Under the pieces are notes generated by a model. That model saw only the letters and a list, made by a program, of their open reading frames with translations, did not search any database and was not told where the DNA came from. Below, piece after piece: positions 35,297-44,544 of a stretch of DNA of 64,000 bases (its first letter is position 1; each line of letters begins with the position of its first letter). The position numbers and the translations under genes were made by a program. Where the stretch lies: NCBI RefSeq assembly GCF_016714285.1, contig NZ_JADJNN010000017.1:28076-92075 (forward strand). Direction: 5' to 3'. The stretch comes from Nannocystis sp. GTDB lineage: Bacteria; Myxococcota_A; Polyangia; Nannocystales; Nannocystaceae.

Positions 35297-37577
35297 CGGT
35301 CGAACGCGTTGAGGATCTGCTGGGCGGCCTGGAGGCCGCGCTTGCCGGCCAGCTCGCGCAGCTCGGCGGACCTCGCGGGGTTCCCGAAGCTGGCCGCGAA
35401 GTCTCGCAACGCGGCGTTGAGCTCGGGCCACAGCGCGTTCACCCGATCGGCCTCGTCGGCGCCGAGGGCTGCGAGGTAGCGATCCACACGGGCGCCGAGC
35501 TCGAGCGCGTGTCGCAGGTCACCGATGACATCGACGGGGATGCCGTCGTCGCCGCGGACGACGGTCTGGAAGTTGCCCGCCTCTCGCGCAGCGATCACGT
35601 TGAGCACGCAGCTCGTGCAGACCGGTCGCGGAGCCAGAGGCGGGAGCCGGGTGGGCAGCTCGCCCGTCACCTTGTAGCGCCAGCTCGGGGTCTTGCCGAC
35701 CTCGTCCTCGCCGCTGAAGGATCCATCCTCCACGCCGAGCAGGTGGTCCTTGTTCTGCACGAAGTAGTCGCCGTCGTGGATGTAGCGGTCGGCCTCGTCG
35801 ACCTCGGTCAGCTCGCCGCCGCGGCTGCGCCAGAAGACCATGTCCATGACGACGGAGGCGCCGGGCACGTTCTCGTGGCCCTTGCGGTCGTGGCTCGGCA
35901 GGCGGAAGGCGCCGAGGAGGTGGTTACGCCGCAGCAGCTTCTCGCGCAGACCCCGGTTGAGGCTGCCGCTCAGGAAGCCGGCCGGCACGAGGAATACGCC
36001 GATCCCGCCCGGGATCAGCAGGTCGAGCGCGCGGCGCATGAAATACGCGTAGGCGCGCTTCTCCTTGTAAAACTCGTCGGGGTCCTCGCGGGCCATCGCG
36101 CCGCGCTCGCCATACGGCGGGTTCGAGACGATGAGGCTGATCGTGCCGCGCATACGCGCCGACTCCTCGCGGATCCACCGCTCGAAGGGCATGTGGTGGA
36201 GGTCGATGTCTGGGCGCAGCGCGCGAAGCAGCGTCGAGCTGACCTTCGAGTATTCGACGGCGGTCCAGCTGATGCGCTTGATCTGGCCGCCGGCCTCGAG
36301 CGCCAGGCACAGGCGCGGAGTGAACCCGCGGAGGAGCCGCCCGATGCCGGCGCTCGGCTCCAGCGCATGCACCACACCATCCGCGCCCGCGAGCTCGGCG
36401 AGCAGCGGGCACAGCGTCTCCGCGAGCGCCTTGGCGATGACGGACGGCGTGTAATACTCGTGGATGAGCCCGAAGGTCTCGGGGATGAGCTCGGGCGGGA
36501 GCTGGCTCTCCACCTTCTCGATCGACAGGCCGCCCCAGCCGGAGTAGCCCTCGAGGATCTGCCGTTCGGCGGCGGTGAAGTCGCTGGCCTCCTTGGTCAG
36601 GACCAGGCGCATCGCCTTCAAGTTGGCCTCGCGGCGCCACGACACGCCGCGCAGATCGGGGGGCATCTCGGGCTCGACGGGGATCATGGGAGCGCCCGAG
36701 AGGGCGCGTGCGCGGGCCCAGAACGCCAGCGCGTAGCGGTCGATCCGCGAGGCTGACGCCGTCACCTCGATCGCGGCGATCTTCTTCTCCGTCTCCACGG
36801 TGATGGGCCCCAGCGCGCCAAAGCCAGCACGCAGGTGCACGGTGCCGCGCCAGTCACGGATCGCGGCCGTGGACCCCCGGGACATCACGACGAGGGACGG
36901 ATACCGACGCAGGAGGGGCACCGCGTCCCAGCCGGCCTCGCGTAGCAGCACCGCCTCGGCGCGCATACGGATGAAGGTCAGGGCCATCTCGAAGGCGTCC
37001 GCCTCGGCCTGCGCCCTTACGTCGGCCCTGGCTTCGGCGTCTGCCTTAGCGACGCTCCGCTCGACCAGCCTGGTCATGCGCTGCTGGATCCGCCGCACAA
37101 CGACGTCGTCGGGCTGGTCATCGAGCGCTCGCTCCTCGGGCACGAGAGCGGCGTAGGCGGCGAAGTCGTAGTCGTACTTGGGTCGCTTGCCCTGCTTGAG
37201 CCGTTCGGACCCAAGCATCGCAGCCACCATCTCCTCGAGCGAGGCCCGGTTCTTTGAGACCAGGTTGATGATGAAGGTTGGTGAATACTTTTCCGGTTCG
37301 ACGGCGCTTGGGCGGGGGCCGGGCCGCCCCCGGCGGGGCGGCGGGCCGGGGGGGGGCCCCGGGGGGGGGCGGCCCGCCGGCGCCGCCGCCCCCCCGCCGC
37401 GCGGGGGGGGGGGGGGGGCGGGGGGGGCGCCCCGGCGGCGGCGGGGGGGGGGGGGGGGGGCGGGGGAGGGGGCGGAGGGCGGGGGGGGGGGGGGGGGGGG
37501 GGGGCGGGGAGGGCCGGGTAGCCCATGGACGCCGTCCACCCCGGGATTAGCTGATCGAGCGCTTGTGCTGGTGTCAT
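35284..37577 (-). CDS. N6-adenine DNA methylase, N-terminal part of a methylase-helicase
   Basis: The core is clear: EGYSGWGGL, YYTPSVIAKALAETL, SAM site ALEPSAGIGRLL, catalytic NPPYGERG, and ALDLLIPGGIGVFLVP. The EGYSGWGGL signature is typical of the DarB-like methylase-helicase family in phages and plasmids. The likely start is the ATG at 37577 (MTPAQALDQLIPGWTASMGY). The frame then breaks in the G/C-only tract at 37311-37510 and resumes at SAVEPEKYSPTF. The first intact domain (about 37300-36600) is homologous to the protein at 37600-38409. The end runs one base out of frame into the helicase at about 35290. Confidence 0.8.
37311..37510. other. G/C-only homopolymer-rich tract inside a gene
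   Basis: From 37311 to 37466 there is no A or T at all, and only two A bases to 37509. Long runs of G dominate, with up to about 24 in a row. It lies inside the methylase gene, disrupts its frame, and encodes only Pro/Gly/Arg in any frame. A sequencing or gap-filling artefact is most likely. Confidence 0.85.
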
Positions 37578-37599
37578 GTCGATCCCTCGATTCGTGGCG

Positions 37600-38409
37600 T
37601 CATACGATCTCGATCCTGGCCTTGCGCGCGAGCTTCCACAGCTCGGTGGCGAAAGGGGCCAGGGTTTCCTTGGTGTTCTTGAGCGCAGCCTTCATGTTCT
37701 CCATCAAGGCGAGGACCTTCTCCTCGGCCTTTCGCATGTCAGCATAGAGGTGGTTGAGGGTGCCGCGGCGGTAGGGGTGAATGTAGAGCCCGCCCATGTG
37801 ATTCCGGACGGCGACCACTGCGCCGCTGGCGATGATGGCGATCCCTGGTCCCCCGGTGATGAGCAACGCGACCGCGTCCCAGCCGCGCTCGCGCAGCAGC
37901 ATCGCCTCGGCCCGCGCCAGCACGTACTCGCGGGCCGTGTTCTGAAAGACGTCCCACTCGGGGCCGCCCTGCGCTAGCTGGCGATCGATCCGCGCGTTCA
38001 GGCGCTTCAGCACGGCGGCGTCCTTCATGAGGTCGCGCGGCCGCTCTCGTTCCACGATCACGTTGTAGGCCACGAAGTCCTCGGGGGTCTCAGGCGCTTC
38101 GCCGCTTCTAGCCCGGAGAATCGGCAGGGCCTCGGCCAGGATCGTTGCGATCACATCGGCGTTGGCCTCCTCAAGCCGAACCATCTCATCAAGCGACCAC
38201 CGGCCGGACAGTTGCGTCCGCCACTGCTCGACGGCTTGCTTGAGTCGATGTTCAGCGGCCACGTTGCTCCTTGGTAGGTTCCGGTGCGCTTTTGAGTGAA
38301 GAGGTAGCCCGAGTTCGGCGGCCTCACGGAAAGACACGAATGCGAGGATGCAAAGCCGCAGATCGTCGAGCGACTTGAATCCGGCTCGCTCTTTGGTGCG
38401 ACGGTTCAC
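37600..38409 (-). CDS. stand-alone paralogue of the methylase N-terminal domain
   Basis: 269 residues, GTG start overlapping the upstream stop codon. Residues 118-225 match the methylase N-terminal domain: FVAYNVIVERER against FAAYAALVPEER, and RAEAMLLRERGWDAVALL against RAEAVLLREAGWDAVPLL. Residues 10-35 match a helicase segment: GFKSLDDLR and SFREAAELGLPL against GFKNLEDLR and EFRTAEEVGLKL. No catalytic motif. It may bind the large enzyme or its DNA target. It sits directly upstream of that gene in the array. Confidence 0.65.
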   Translation of the reverse strand: MNRRTKERAGFKSLDDLRLCILAFVSFREAAELGLPLHSKAHRNLPRSNVAAEHRLKQAVEQWRTQLSGRWSLDEMVRLEEANADVIATILAEALPILRARSGEAPETPEDFVAYNVIVERERPRDLMKDAAVLKRLNARIDRQLAQGGPEWDVFQNTAREYVLARAEAMLLRERGWDAVALLITGGPGIAIIASGAVVAVRNHMGGLYIHPYRRGTLNHLYADMRKAEEKVLALMENMKAALKNTKETLAPFATELWKLARKARIEIV

Positions 38410-38822
38410 TACTTCGTGCCTCCGGCGCCTTCGCGCGGATCGTGCTCATGCGTGCCGTGCCCATGCTTGTGCTGGCACGGGCCGCACGCACACGCGGCGC
38501 CGCAGCCACCACAGGACGCGCGCGCGGGCTCGGCGGGCGCTTCATGGATGCTGAGTTGGCCGTGTGCGACCCACGTCCTGGCCATAGACAGCAGAACACC
38601 GTGCGCGGCCGACACCTCGTACAGCGAGCCTCGCTGCTGGGGCAGTGGCGAGCGACTGTTGACGAGCGAACAAGCGACGACGCCATCGGCGCCCAAAATC
38701 CGCCAACCACCACCCTGCATCTCCACGACCTCGTGTGTACGGGCGATATTATGAAGTGCCTGGCTGTCGACATAACGACGTCCGGACCCGACGTATAACG
38801 CCCCTGGTTTGATCTTGCCCAT
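38409..38822 (-). CDS. small protein with His/Cys-rich tail
   Basis: 137 residues. The first 100 look like a compact beta-rich domain (GALYVGSGRRYVDSQALHNI, GGGWRILGADG). The last 35 are CGGCGAACACGPCQHKHGHG and a few more His, which should bind metal ions. No known family. Function unknown; a metal-dependent structural role is possible. Confidence 0.6.
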   Translation of the reverse strand: MGKIKPGALYVGSGRRYVDSQALHNIARTHEVVEMQGGGWRILGADGVVACSLVNSRSPLPQQRGSLYEVSAAHGVLLSMARTWVAHGQLSIHEAPAEPARASCGGCGAACACGPCQHKHGHGTHEHDPREGAGGTK

Positions 38823-38877
38823 CGATAACCTCCAACCACCTATCCGCGCACAGTTACGCGGCTCGATATCGCAAATG

Positions 38878-39599
38878 TCAATCGTCGTCGTCGTCGCTCA
38901 CCATCGATGCAACGCGCGACTTGAGAGCGCGAAGCGCATCCGCCTCCGCTGCTGCGTCATCGACCGCTGGCGTATCCGCTGGCTCAGGCGTAGGTGCCTC
39001 TGCGGCCTCCTGCTTCGGGCCTGGGGCGCCCTCTGCTCAGATCGTGACGTGGAGTCGTCGATCACAGCCTCGGGTGGACAAAAGGCACTCACCTGGTCTG
39101 GAGTGAGCTCGGAATCCCGCATGCCGCGATCATGGAGTCGCTGGGCATCCTCCTTGGCCTTGTTGATGTTTTTGTAACATCCCAGCGGCTCTGGCGGCTC
39201 ATTGCGGCGCTCGAAGAACAGGGCCCAGACGCGATTGAAAAGGACCTTGAACTGGCCGTTTCCCGAGCGGGCAAGAAAGCCATCGTAGCCGGCGTCGCGG
39301 GTCGCCTTCCACTCGAGTGTGCTTGTCCGGCGCTGGCGACGAGGGTCGTTCGGGGCGTCATTCGCGGGAGCGGGCCGCGGCCCAGGCGGCCTATCTGCCG
39401 ACTTCGCCGCGGGGCGCTCGGCTGCGGGCCTTTCGGCCGCCGGCTTCGCCGCGGGTCGCTCGGCTTCGCCTTTAGGTTTGCTCGCGCGCTTTGCGGTCTC
39501 GCAACGGACCGTTCCGTCCGAGTTTTGCTCGATCCTGATGGTTTCGCCGGTGCTCTCCTCTTTGAGCGTCACCCGCACGTGTTGTAATCCCCACTTCAT
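38878..39599 (-). CDS. charged hypothetical protein (frameshifted near the end)
   Basis: About 240 residues if repaired. Starts MKWGLQHVRVTLKEESTGET (ATG at 39599). A Lys/Arg/Ala/Pro linker follows, then a small domain resembling a DUF1508-type alpha/beta unit (GYDGFLARSGNGQFKVLFNR, then YKNINKAKEDAQRLHD). Near 39030-39045 a single-base shift moves the natural end into another frame: an acidic Ala/Glu/Pro stretch ending SMVSDDDDD at 38878. The acidic ending is coherent, so an indel is likely. Confidence 0.5.
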
Positions 39600-39601
39600 G
39601 G

Positions 39602-41515
39602 TCAACCTCCCTGAGCTCTGACGTGTTTGATTCCGAGGGCGAGCGCGATCGAGGAGACCAGCGCGGCGCCGCCATAAATTGCGGGCTTCACCCATGTGGG
39701 CCCGCGGGGTGTGGTCTCTGGATTTGGATCGAAGGCCAGGCCACCTTGCGCCGGCAACGGCCGCGCGGGCGCGGGCTGCTTCGGGTCGAGCGGCTGGCCC
39801 GCGGGCTTCGGGTTGGCCCCGAGCTTGGACATCGCGGCCGCACGCTGTAGCGCGGTCGTCGGCACGCCAGACGTGCGCAACGCGTCGGCGTACTCCTTAT
39901 CAACCTCGCGGACTGTCTCGTAGTCGACCCTCATACGGTCGGGGTGGGTCAGGAGTCGCTTGCGCATCTCGATGCAGTAGTCACGAAGTGCAACGTTCCC
40001 CGGGCCGGCGAACGCGGCGTAGGCCGGGCGACCGTCGACCGCCTCGGGGCGCACATAGGCGCAGTCGAGGCTACGGGAGAGGCGTCGGCGTTGGAGCTGC
40101 GCGACGGCCTGGAGAGCGGGTGTGATGATCGCGTCGTCGGCCCGGCGGTACTTCGAGAGCAGCAGATCGCCGGGGGGCCACGGGACACAGAATCGGCCCT
40201 TGCCGTTCATGTGCGGGGAGGGTGGCGGGGCCGTGTAGACGCCCGTCTTGGCGTCGCGCAGCCACTTGCGTGCGAGGTCGTTACCGTCGACACGGCGGCC
40301 ATTGACCTCACCCTCGGTATACATGCATGGCGTGCGTGAGGCCGCGGTGGCGAGGGCGCCGGTCTTGAGGGTGCCGCGGGTGACGAGCGGGACCCCGGTG
40401 CCGTCCGTCGCGCTGGGGGTGATGACACCGGACGCGCTGGTCCCGAGGCGCCACTCGCCGTGGACCTCGCGGGCGAGGTAGGGGAGCAGGTAGTCGCTGT
40501 AGTTCTTCTCCATCGCGGAGGTGTAGAGCGCGGTGAACCAGTCGCGCCACATGGACTCGAGCTTGGCGCAGTCGACCTTGTACGCGTCCGGGCCGCCGGC
40601 GGCGACCTGCTGCCAGGTGGCGCCCGCGAGTTGCTGTAGGGCGGGGAAAAAGTCGCCAGTCTGCGTGAAGTCGCCGTAGCGCTGGATGATCGTGGCGTCG
40701 TTGTAGAAGCGCAGCGCGTCGGCCGGAGGCTGGGGCCGGCCCCGATACTGTAGGAGGCCCGCCACGCGAAAGGTGCCGGGGATGCCGCCGTACATGCCAT
40801 TGTAGGCGACGGTCTTGTTGGTGAAGGGGGCGAGGACCTTGCCGAGCACGGTCTTGTTGTCGATCTGGTCAACGCCGTCGAGCAGGGACCAGGCAATCGC
40901 CTTCGTCGGCGGTGCGAACATCGGGGTCCAGTCGACGCCGGGGCCGTCGATGTTGATGAAGGTGCGGACCCACTCTTGATCGACATCGCGGTTGTATCGG
41001 CCCCACGGCAGCCTGGCGCGCTCCTCCACGGGGACATCCGTCGCCAGCCCCTTGAAGAGGCTCGCTAGGGCCTTCCCAACGCCAACGACAATCCCGATGA
41101 TCCACCCCGCGACAGGGATGGCGGAGACGGCGTTCAGGGCGAGATCGATCGCTACACTTGCCATGGCTCCGAGCAGCTCCGTGGGGTCCGACGTGAGCCC
41201 GAACGGCACTTCTGCGAGAAGCCCTGCAATGGAGTCGCTCTTCGGGTTGATCCACGCAACCTTTCCCCAGACCTCGCCAAGCACGTCGCCGCTGAGGGTC
41301 GCCTTCTTCTTCCACAAGAGCTGCGTGGCCTGGTTCCAGGCTTCAGCGCCCGCCTGGCTCAGGAGGTCCTCGCCAACCGTTGTCTGCCCGCCTCCTTTTG
41401 CCCGCTCCATGAGTATTCTGAATGCCTCCCCGGCTTGAGCTTCATCGGCCGGGTATGGGCTCAGGAAGATATCCGGTACGCGGTCGAAAAGGCGGTTGTT
41501 CGGGTCGATGATCAT
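39602..41515 (-). CDS. large protein with central hydrophobic region and C-terminal anchor
   Basis: 637 residues. Residues 110-155 are strongly hydrophobic (VAIDLALNAVSAIPVAGW, IIGIVVGVGKALASLF), probably two membrane passes. The middle is mixed and contains aromatic-rich stretches (RDWFTALYTSAMEKNYSDYL). The C-terminus is Pro-rich and then a membrane segment (AIYGGAALVSSIALALGI) with KHVRAQGG. No catalytic motif. Its size and membrane topology suggest a major membrane-associated structural or pore-forming component (inference). Confidence 0.55.
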   Translation of the reverse strand: MIIDPNNRLFDRVPDIFLSPYPADEAQAGEAFRILMERAKGGGQTTVGEDLLSQAGAEAWNQATQLLWKKKATLSGDVLGEVWGKVAWINPKSDSIAGLLAEVPFGLTSDPTELLGAMASVAIDLALNAVSAIPVAGWIIGIVVGVGKALASLFKGLATDVPVEERARLPWGRYNRDVDQEWVRTFINIDGPGVDWTPMFAPPTKAIAWSLLDGVDQIDNKTVLGKVLAPFTNKTVAYNGMYGGIPGTFRVAGLLQYRGRPQPPADALRFYNDATIIQRYGDFTQTGDFFPALQQLAGATWQQVAAGGPDAYKVDCAKLESMWRDWFTALYTSAMEKNYSDYLLPYLAREVHGEWRLGTSASGVITPSATDGTGVPLVTRGTLKTGALATAASRTPCMYTEGEVNGRRVDGNDLARKWLRDAKTGVYTAPPPSPHMNGKGRFCVPWPPGDLLLSKYRRADDAIITPALQAVAQLQRRRLSRSLDCAYVRPEAVDGRPAYAAFAGPGNVALRDYCIEMRKRLLTHPDRMRVDYETVREVDKEYADALRTSGVPTTALQRAAAMSKLGANPKPAGQPLDPKQPAPARPLPAQGGLAFDPNPETTPRGPTWVKPAIYGGAALVSSIALALGIKHVRAQGG

Positions 41516-41835
41516 GAATCACGCTCACACAATCCCACGCCACATTTCATGGGTGTGCCGAGGTTCTGCGGACAGGAAAGCGTGACCTCATCGCAGAAAA
41601 TAGAGCATACACCGATCAGACACTCGTGGCGGTAGCCCTCGATCCTCGGGCAGTCGCTATCTTGTTCGCAACGGGGCGCGCAGTACCCTTGGCACTGCAG
41701 ATCGTCGGCACAATCTAGCTCCGACTCGTAGCGACCACAGGGCTCGCCGAATTCCGCGGTCGGCTCGTCCTCCTTGCAGCCGACCACGGCACCGAGGAGG
41801 AACATGAGGGGGAGGAGGGTGGTGGGTTTGAACAT
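41512..41835 (-). CDS. Cys-rich lipoprotein within the element
   Basis: 107 residues. The signal ends LMFLLGAVVGCKED, a clear lipobox. The mature part has many Cys (CGRYESELDCADDLQCQGYC, CEQDSDCPR). It resembles host Cys-rich surface lipoproteins rather than phage structural proteins. It may be a cargo gene that changes the host surface, for instance against superinfection (inference). The ATG at 41835 is fixed by the signal peptide. Confidence 0.65.
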   Translation of the reverse strand: MFKPTTLLPLMFLLGAVVGCKEDEPTAEFGEPCGRYESELDCADDLQCQGYCAPRCEQDSDCPRIEGYRHECLIGVCSIFCDEVTLSCPQNLGTPMKCGVGLCERDS

Positions 41836-41908
41836 GCAGGTACCGTAGCCCTGCGCGGTCCCGCCCGTCCAGTGCTCACGGTCGATCCGCCTCGATCCAA
41901 GGTGCTGG

Positions 41909-42940
41909 TCAGCTCGCACGGACTACCTCCTCCGCGTAGGCACGCAGGCACGGGTCTGAGGAGCTGCGGGTCAGACGCTGCACGTCGCCTGGCATGGCGG
42001 TCAGGTCGCGAAGTGTCGACCGGCGCACCGCGAAGAAGCACGCGAAGCGACGCAGGATGTGGTTGTAGGCAGGTGCAGAGATGCGGCCGCGTGGGCCATC
42101 CAGGCCCGCGACGTGCAAGCTGCCCTGGTGCACGTATAGAAAGCCGTTTTGGCGGTACAGGCGGCCAGCCTCGCCGCGCCCGGGCTGGAATACCGGCACG
42201 CGCGCGAGGAGGGGGGCGGTGTGTTTGGCGAAGTTTTCGAAGATGGCGACAACCTGGCGGGCGTCCTGCCGCAGGTTGATCACGGGGTCCATCAGGCTGA
42301 CGGCGGCGCGCAGCCCCTCGAGCGCTGGTTCCGTCGTTGATGAGACCCAGCGTGCGCCTGGACCGGCGCCGTCGAGCCGTGTGCTGTAGATCCAGGGGAA
42401 GGTCCCGAGGTGGAGCACTAACGGCGTTTGCCAGCCGCACGCGCTCGCGGCCCGCGGCCGCGGTCCCTCCCACCCGTCGCCGAAGTAGCCAGGGGCGGTG
42501 TCGGGGTAAAACGCGCGTAGGGATTGGTTGATCTGCGGGTGCTCGCCGTCGCGGTAGCATGCACCCATGGGTAGTGTCGTCGGGTCGGCAGTCACCCGCC
42601 ACAGCTCGCCGCGCTCACGGCCGGCGCTCGCGAGGCTCGTGAGTGCGGCGAGCTGAACGTGGCCCTGCGCGTCGCTCACCCCGGGCCGAGCGTCGCGCAG
42701 GGATAGCTCGAACGCGGCGAGGCCGGCCTCCTGCGCCGCGCCGATCGGGTTGTCGCTGCGGGCGGAGGGTGCCAGGGCGGCAAGCTGCTGGGAGAAGCCG
42801 AGCAGCTCGGCCAGCGCCTTCCACTGCATGGCGTACCAGGCACCGATGTCGGGGCGTGAGCGCAGGCTGAAGTCGCCGACGAGGTTTGCGACCTGCTCGA
42901 TCTCCGGGCCGTAGCAGTCCAGGGTCGTCGTTGTGGTCAT
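41909..42940 (-). CDS. hypothetical protein, unknown
   Basis: 343 residues. Starts MTTTTTLDCYGPEIEQV, overlapping the transglycosylase stop by 4 bp. Largely soluble with helical regions and a C-terminal part rich in Arg. Segments such as GWQTPLVLHLGTFPWIYSTR suggest a beta-rich core. No motif recognised. Coupled translation with the transglycosylase suggests a joint role. Confidence 0.5.
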   Translation of the reverse strand: MTTTTTLDCYGPEIEQVANLVGDFSLRSRPDIGAWYAMQWKALAELLGFSQQLAALAPSARSDNPIGAAQEAGLAAFELSLRDARPGVSDAQGHVQLAALTSLASAGRERGELWRVTADPTTLPMGACYRDGEHPQINQSLRAFYPDTAPGYFGDGWEGPRPRAASACGWQTPLVLHLGTFPWIYSTRLDGAGPGARWVSSTTEPALEGLRAAVSLMDPVINLRQDARQVVAIFENFAKHTAPLLARVPVFQPGRGEAGRLYRQNGFLYVHQGSLHVAGLDGPRGRISAPAYNHILRRFACFFAVRRSTLRDLTAMPGDVQRLTRSSSDPCLRAYAEEVVRAS

Positions 42941-43796
42941 GCCAGCTCCTTGGGCAGGGTGCCGACCAGGGCCGTGAACACGGCGGGGACGCCGGGCCAC
43001 GCGGAGGGGTCGAGCTTCGCCGGGATCGTGGTGGCGTCGGCGAGGTCGATGCCCAGCGACTTGGCGTCCGCGAGGAATCGGGCGCGCACCTCGTTGTACT
43101 TGGTGCCTCCGCGGTCCTTGCCGAGCAGCCCGGGGTTGGCCCAGCCGACCTTGATATCGGCCACGTCGTCCACGCGGTAGTTCGCCAAGATCCGTTGCAT
43201 GTAGACGGCCGCGCAGAAGGCAGCAACACGGGGTTGAAACAGGATCTCCGGCGGGGCGTTGAGCAGTGGGGCCTTGGTCTTGACCTCGGGCACGCCGGTC
43301 CACAAGGCGTAGGGTGCGAGCGCCCCGAACAGGCCGCCGCTGCCGAAGTCGGCCGCCTGTTCGCCGTATCGTAGTGGCGGGTTGCGAGCCTTGTTGTTGA
43401 CATAGGCTGCGCGCGAGTCGTCGCGCTCGTCCTGCTCGTTCGCTGCGTTGCCGTTGTGCGCGGCGGCGACAAACGCCGACTCGCGCTTCGCCGCGATTGC
43501 CAGATAGCGTGCGGCCCCGGGAATGCGTGCAACCTCCTCAGTGAGCAGGAAGAGCGCGCGTAGGTCGAAGGGGGTCTCGCCCCAGTTGCGTGAGAGGTCG
43601 CCCTTGACGTCGAACGCGGTCGGGAGCGGCGGCAGGTCGATCTGCAACGGCGATCCAGGGTTGGGCACAATGCCCGGGACCTGCGGCTTATGGGTGGAGA
43701 CGCCGCGCTGGCGCGACGGCTGAAAAAGAGGGCGCCGCCAGCGACGCCCGTGATGCCAAGCGTGGTGGCCAGTCCGATCCAGGTGCTACGGTTCAT
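42937..43796 (-). CDS. lytic transglycosylase-like protein, membrane anchored (frameshifted)
   Basis: An N-terminal membrane segment (WIGLATTLGITGVAGGALFF) starts at the ATG at 43796. Near 43700 the frame shifts by one base, and the main domain reads in another frame from VPGIVPNPGSPLQ. That domain has AIAAKRESAFVAAAHNGN with a Glu in the position of the SLT catalytic acid, then FGSGGLFGALAPYAL and VGWANPGLLG, all typical of goose-lysozyme/SLT folds. It would cut the glycan strands of peptidoglycan, complementing the M23 endopeptidase of the same array. Confidence 0.6.
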
Positions 43797-44542
43797 TGCT
43801 TCCGCGCCTCCGCGGCCACGCGCCGCAACTCGGCCTCAAGGCGCTGGCCGGCGCTGTCGCGCGTGAGCGCGTAGACCGTGACGCCGGTGGCGACCACGAC
43901 AGTGGCGCCCGCAACCAGAACGGCGGGCTGCTTCCAGAACGGCACGGTGGCGGTCTGGGTCGCGGGGAGGTCCGGCGAGGTCCCAGGCGCCGGAGCCGGG
44001 GGGCCACTCGTGGCGCCGTCGTCCTGGCTCTCCCTGGGCCCCTCCGAGCCCGGGACGACCCAGCCCTGCGGTCGGATGTACCGGCGGATGGCGGCGGTGT
44101 CCCAGCGGTCCAGCGCGGCCTGGAGGCCCTCCCAGGCGGCCCCGTCGGGTGTACCCCGCGCGGGCAGCTGATTGCCGGGGTCTGCGTCGGCGGAATCCGC
44201 CTGACCGCGCAGGAGGACAAGCAGGGCTGGCGTGGTCGGCACCGGCGGCACGCCGAGGGCGTCGGGCCCCCCGAGCCCGCCGCCGCGGGGCCGCACGCCC
44301 AGTGGCGGACGGGCGACAGGCGGCGCCGCTTGCACGGCGCTCCACGGCCACGCGCTCGTCGGCATCGTCTGCACGCGCGCCATGAAGGCCGCGCGCGCCG
44401 TGTCCACGGCGTCGTCGTAGGCGGCCTTGATGAGCATGGCGACCTCGGACTCCCGGAGCATTCGCTCGGGGCCGGCGACGGTGCGCTCGAGGGCCGTCAG
44501 GGTGATAAGCGTGGACACGCGATGTCGATCGAGCAGCGGCAT
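43793..44542 (-). CDS. hypothetical protein with membrane segment near the C-terminus
   Basis: 249 residues. ATG at 44542 just after the stop of the upstream gene. A helical N-terminus (LITLTALERTVAGPERMLRE) is followed by a Pro/Gly-rich linker, a small domain (WEGLQAALDRWDTAAIRRYI), a membrane segment (AVLVAGATVVVATGVTVYAL) and a charged helix rich in Arg/Glu. No known family. Confidence 0.55.
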   Translation of the reverse strand: MPLLDRHRVSTLITLTALERTVAGPERMLRESEVAMLIKAAYDDAVDTARAAFMARVQTMPTSAWPWSAVQAAPPVARPPLGVRPRGGGLGGPDALGVPPVPTTPALLVLLRGQADSADADPGNQLPARGTPDGAAWEGLQAALDRWDTAAIRRYIRPQGWVVPGSEGPRESQDDGATSGPPAPAPGTSPDLPATQTATVPFWKQPAVLVAGATVVVATGVTVYALTRDSAGQRLEAELRRVAAEARKQ

Positions 44543-44544
44543 GA

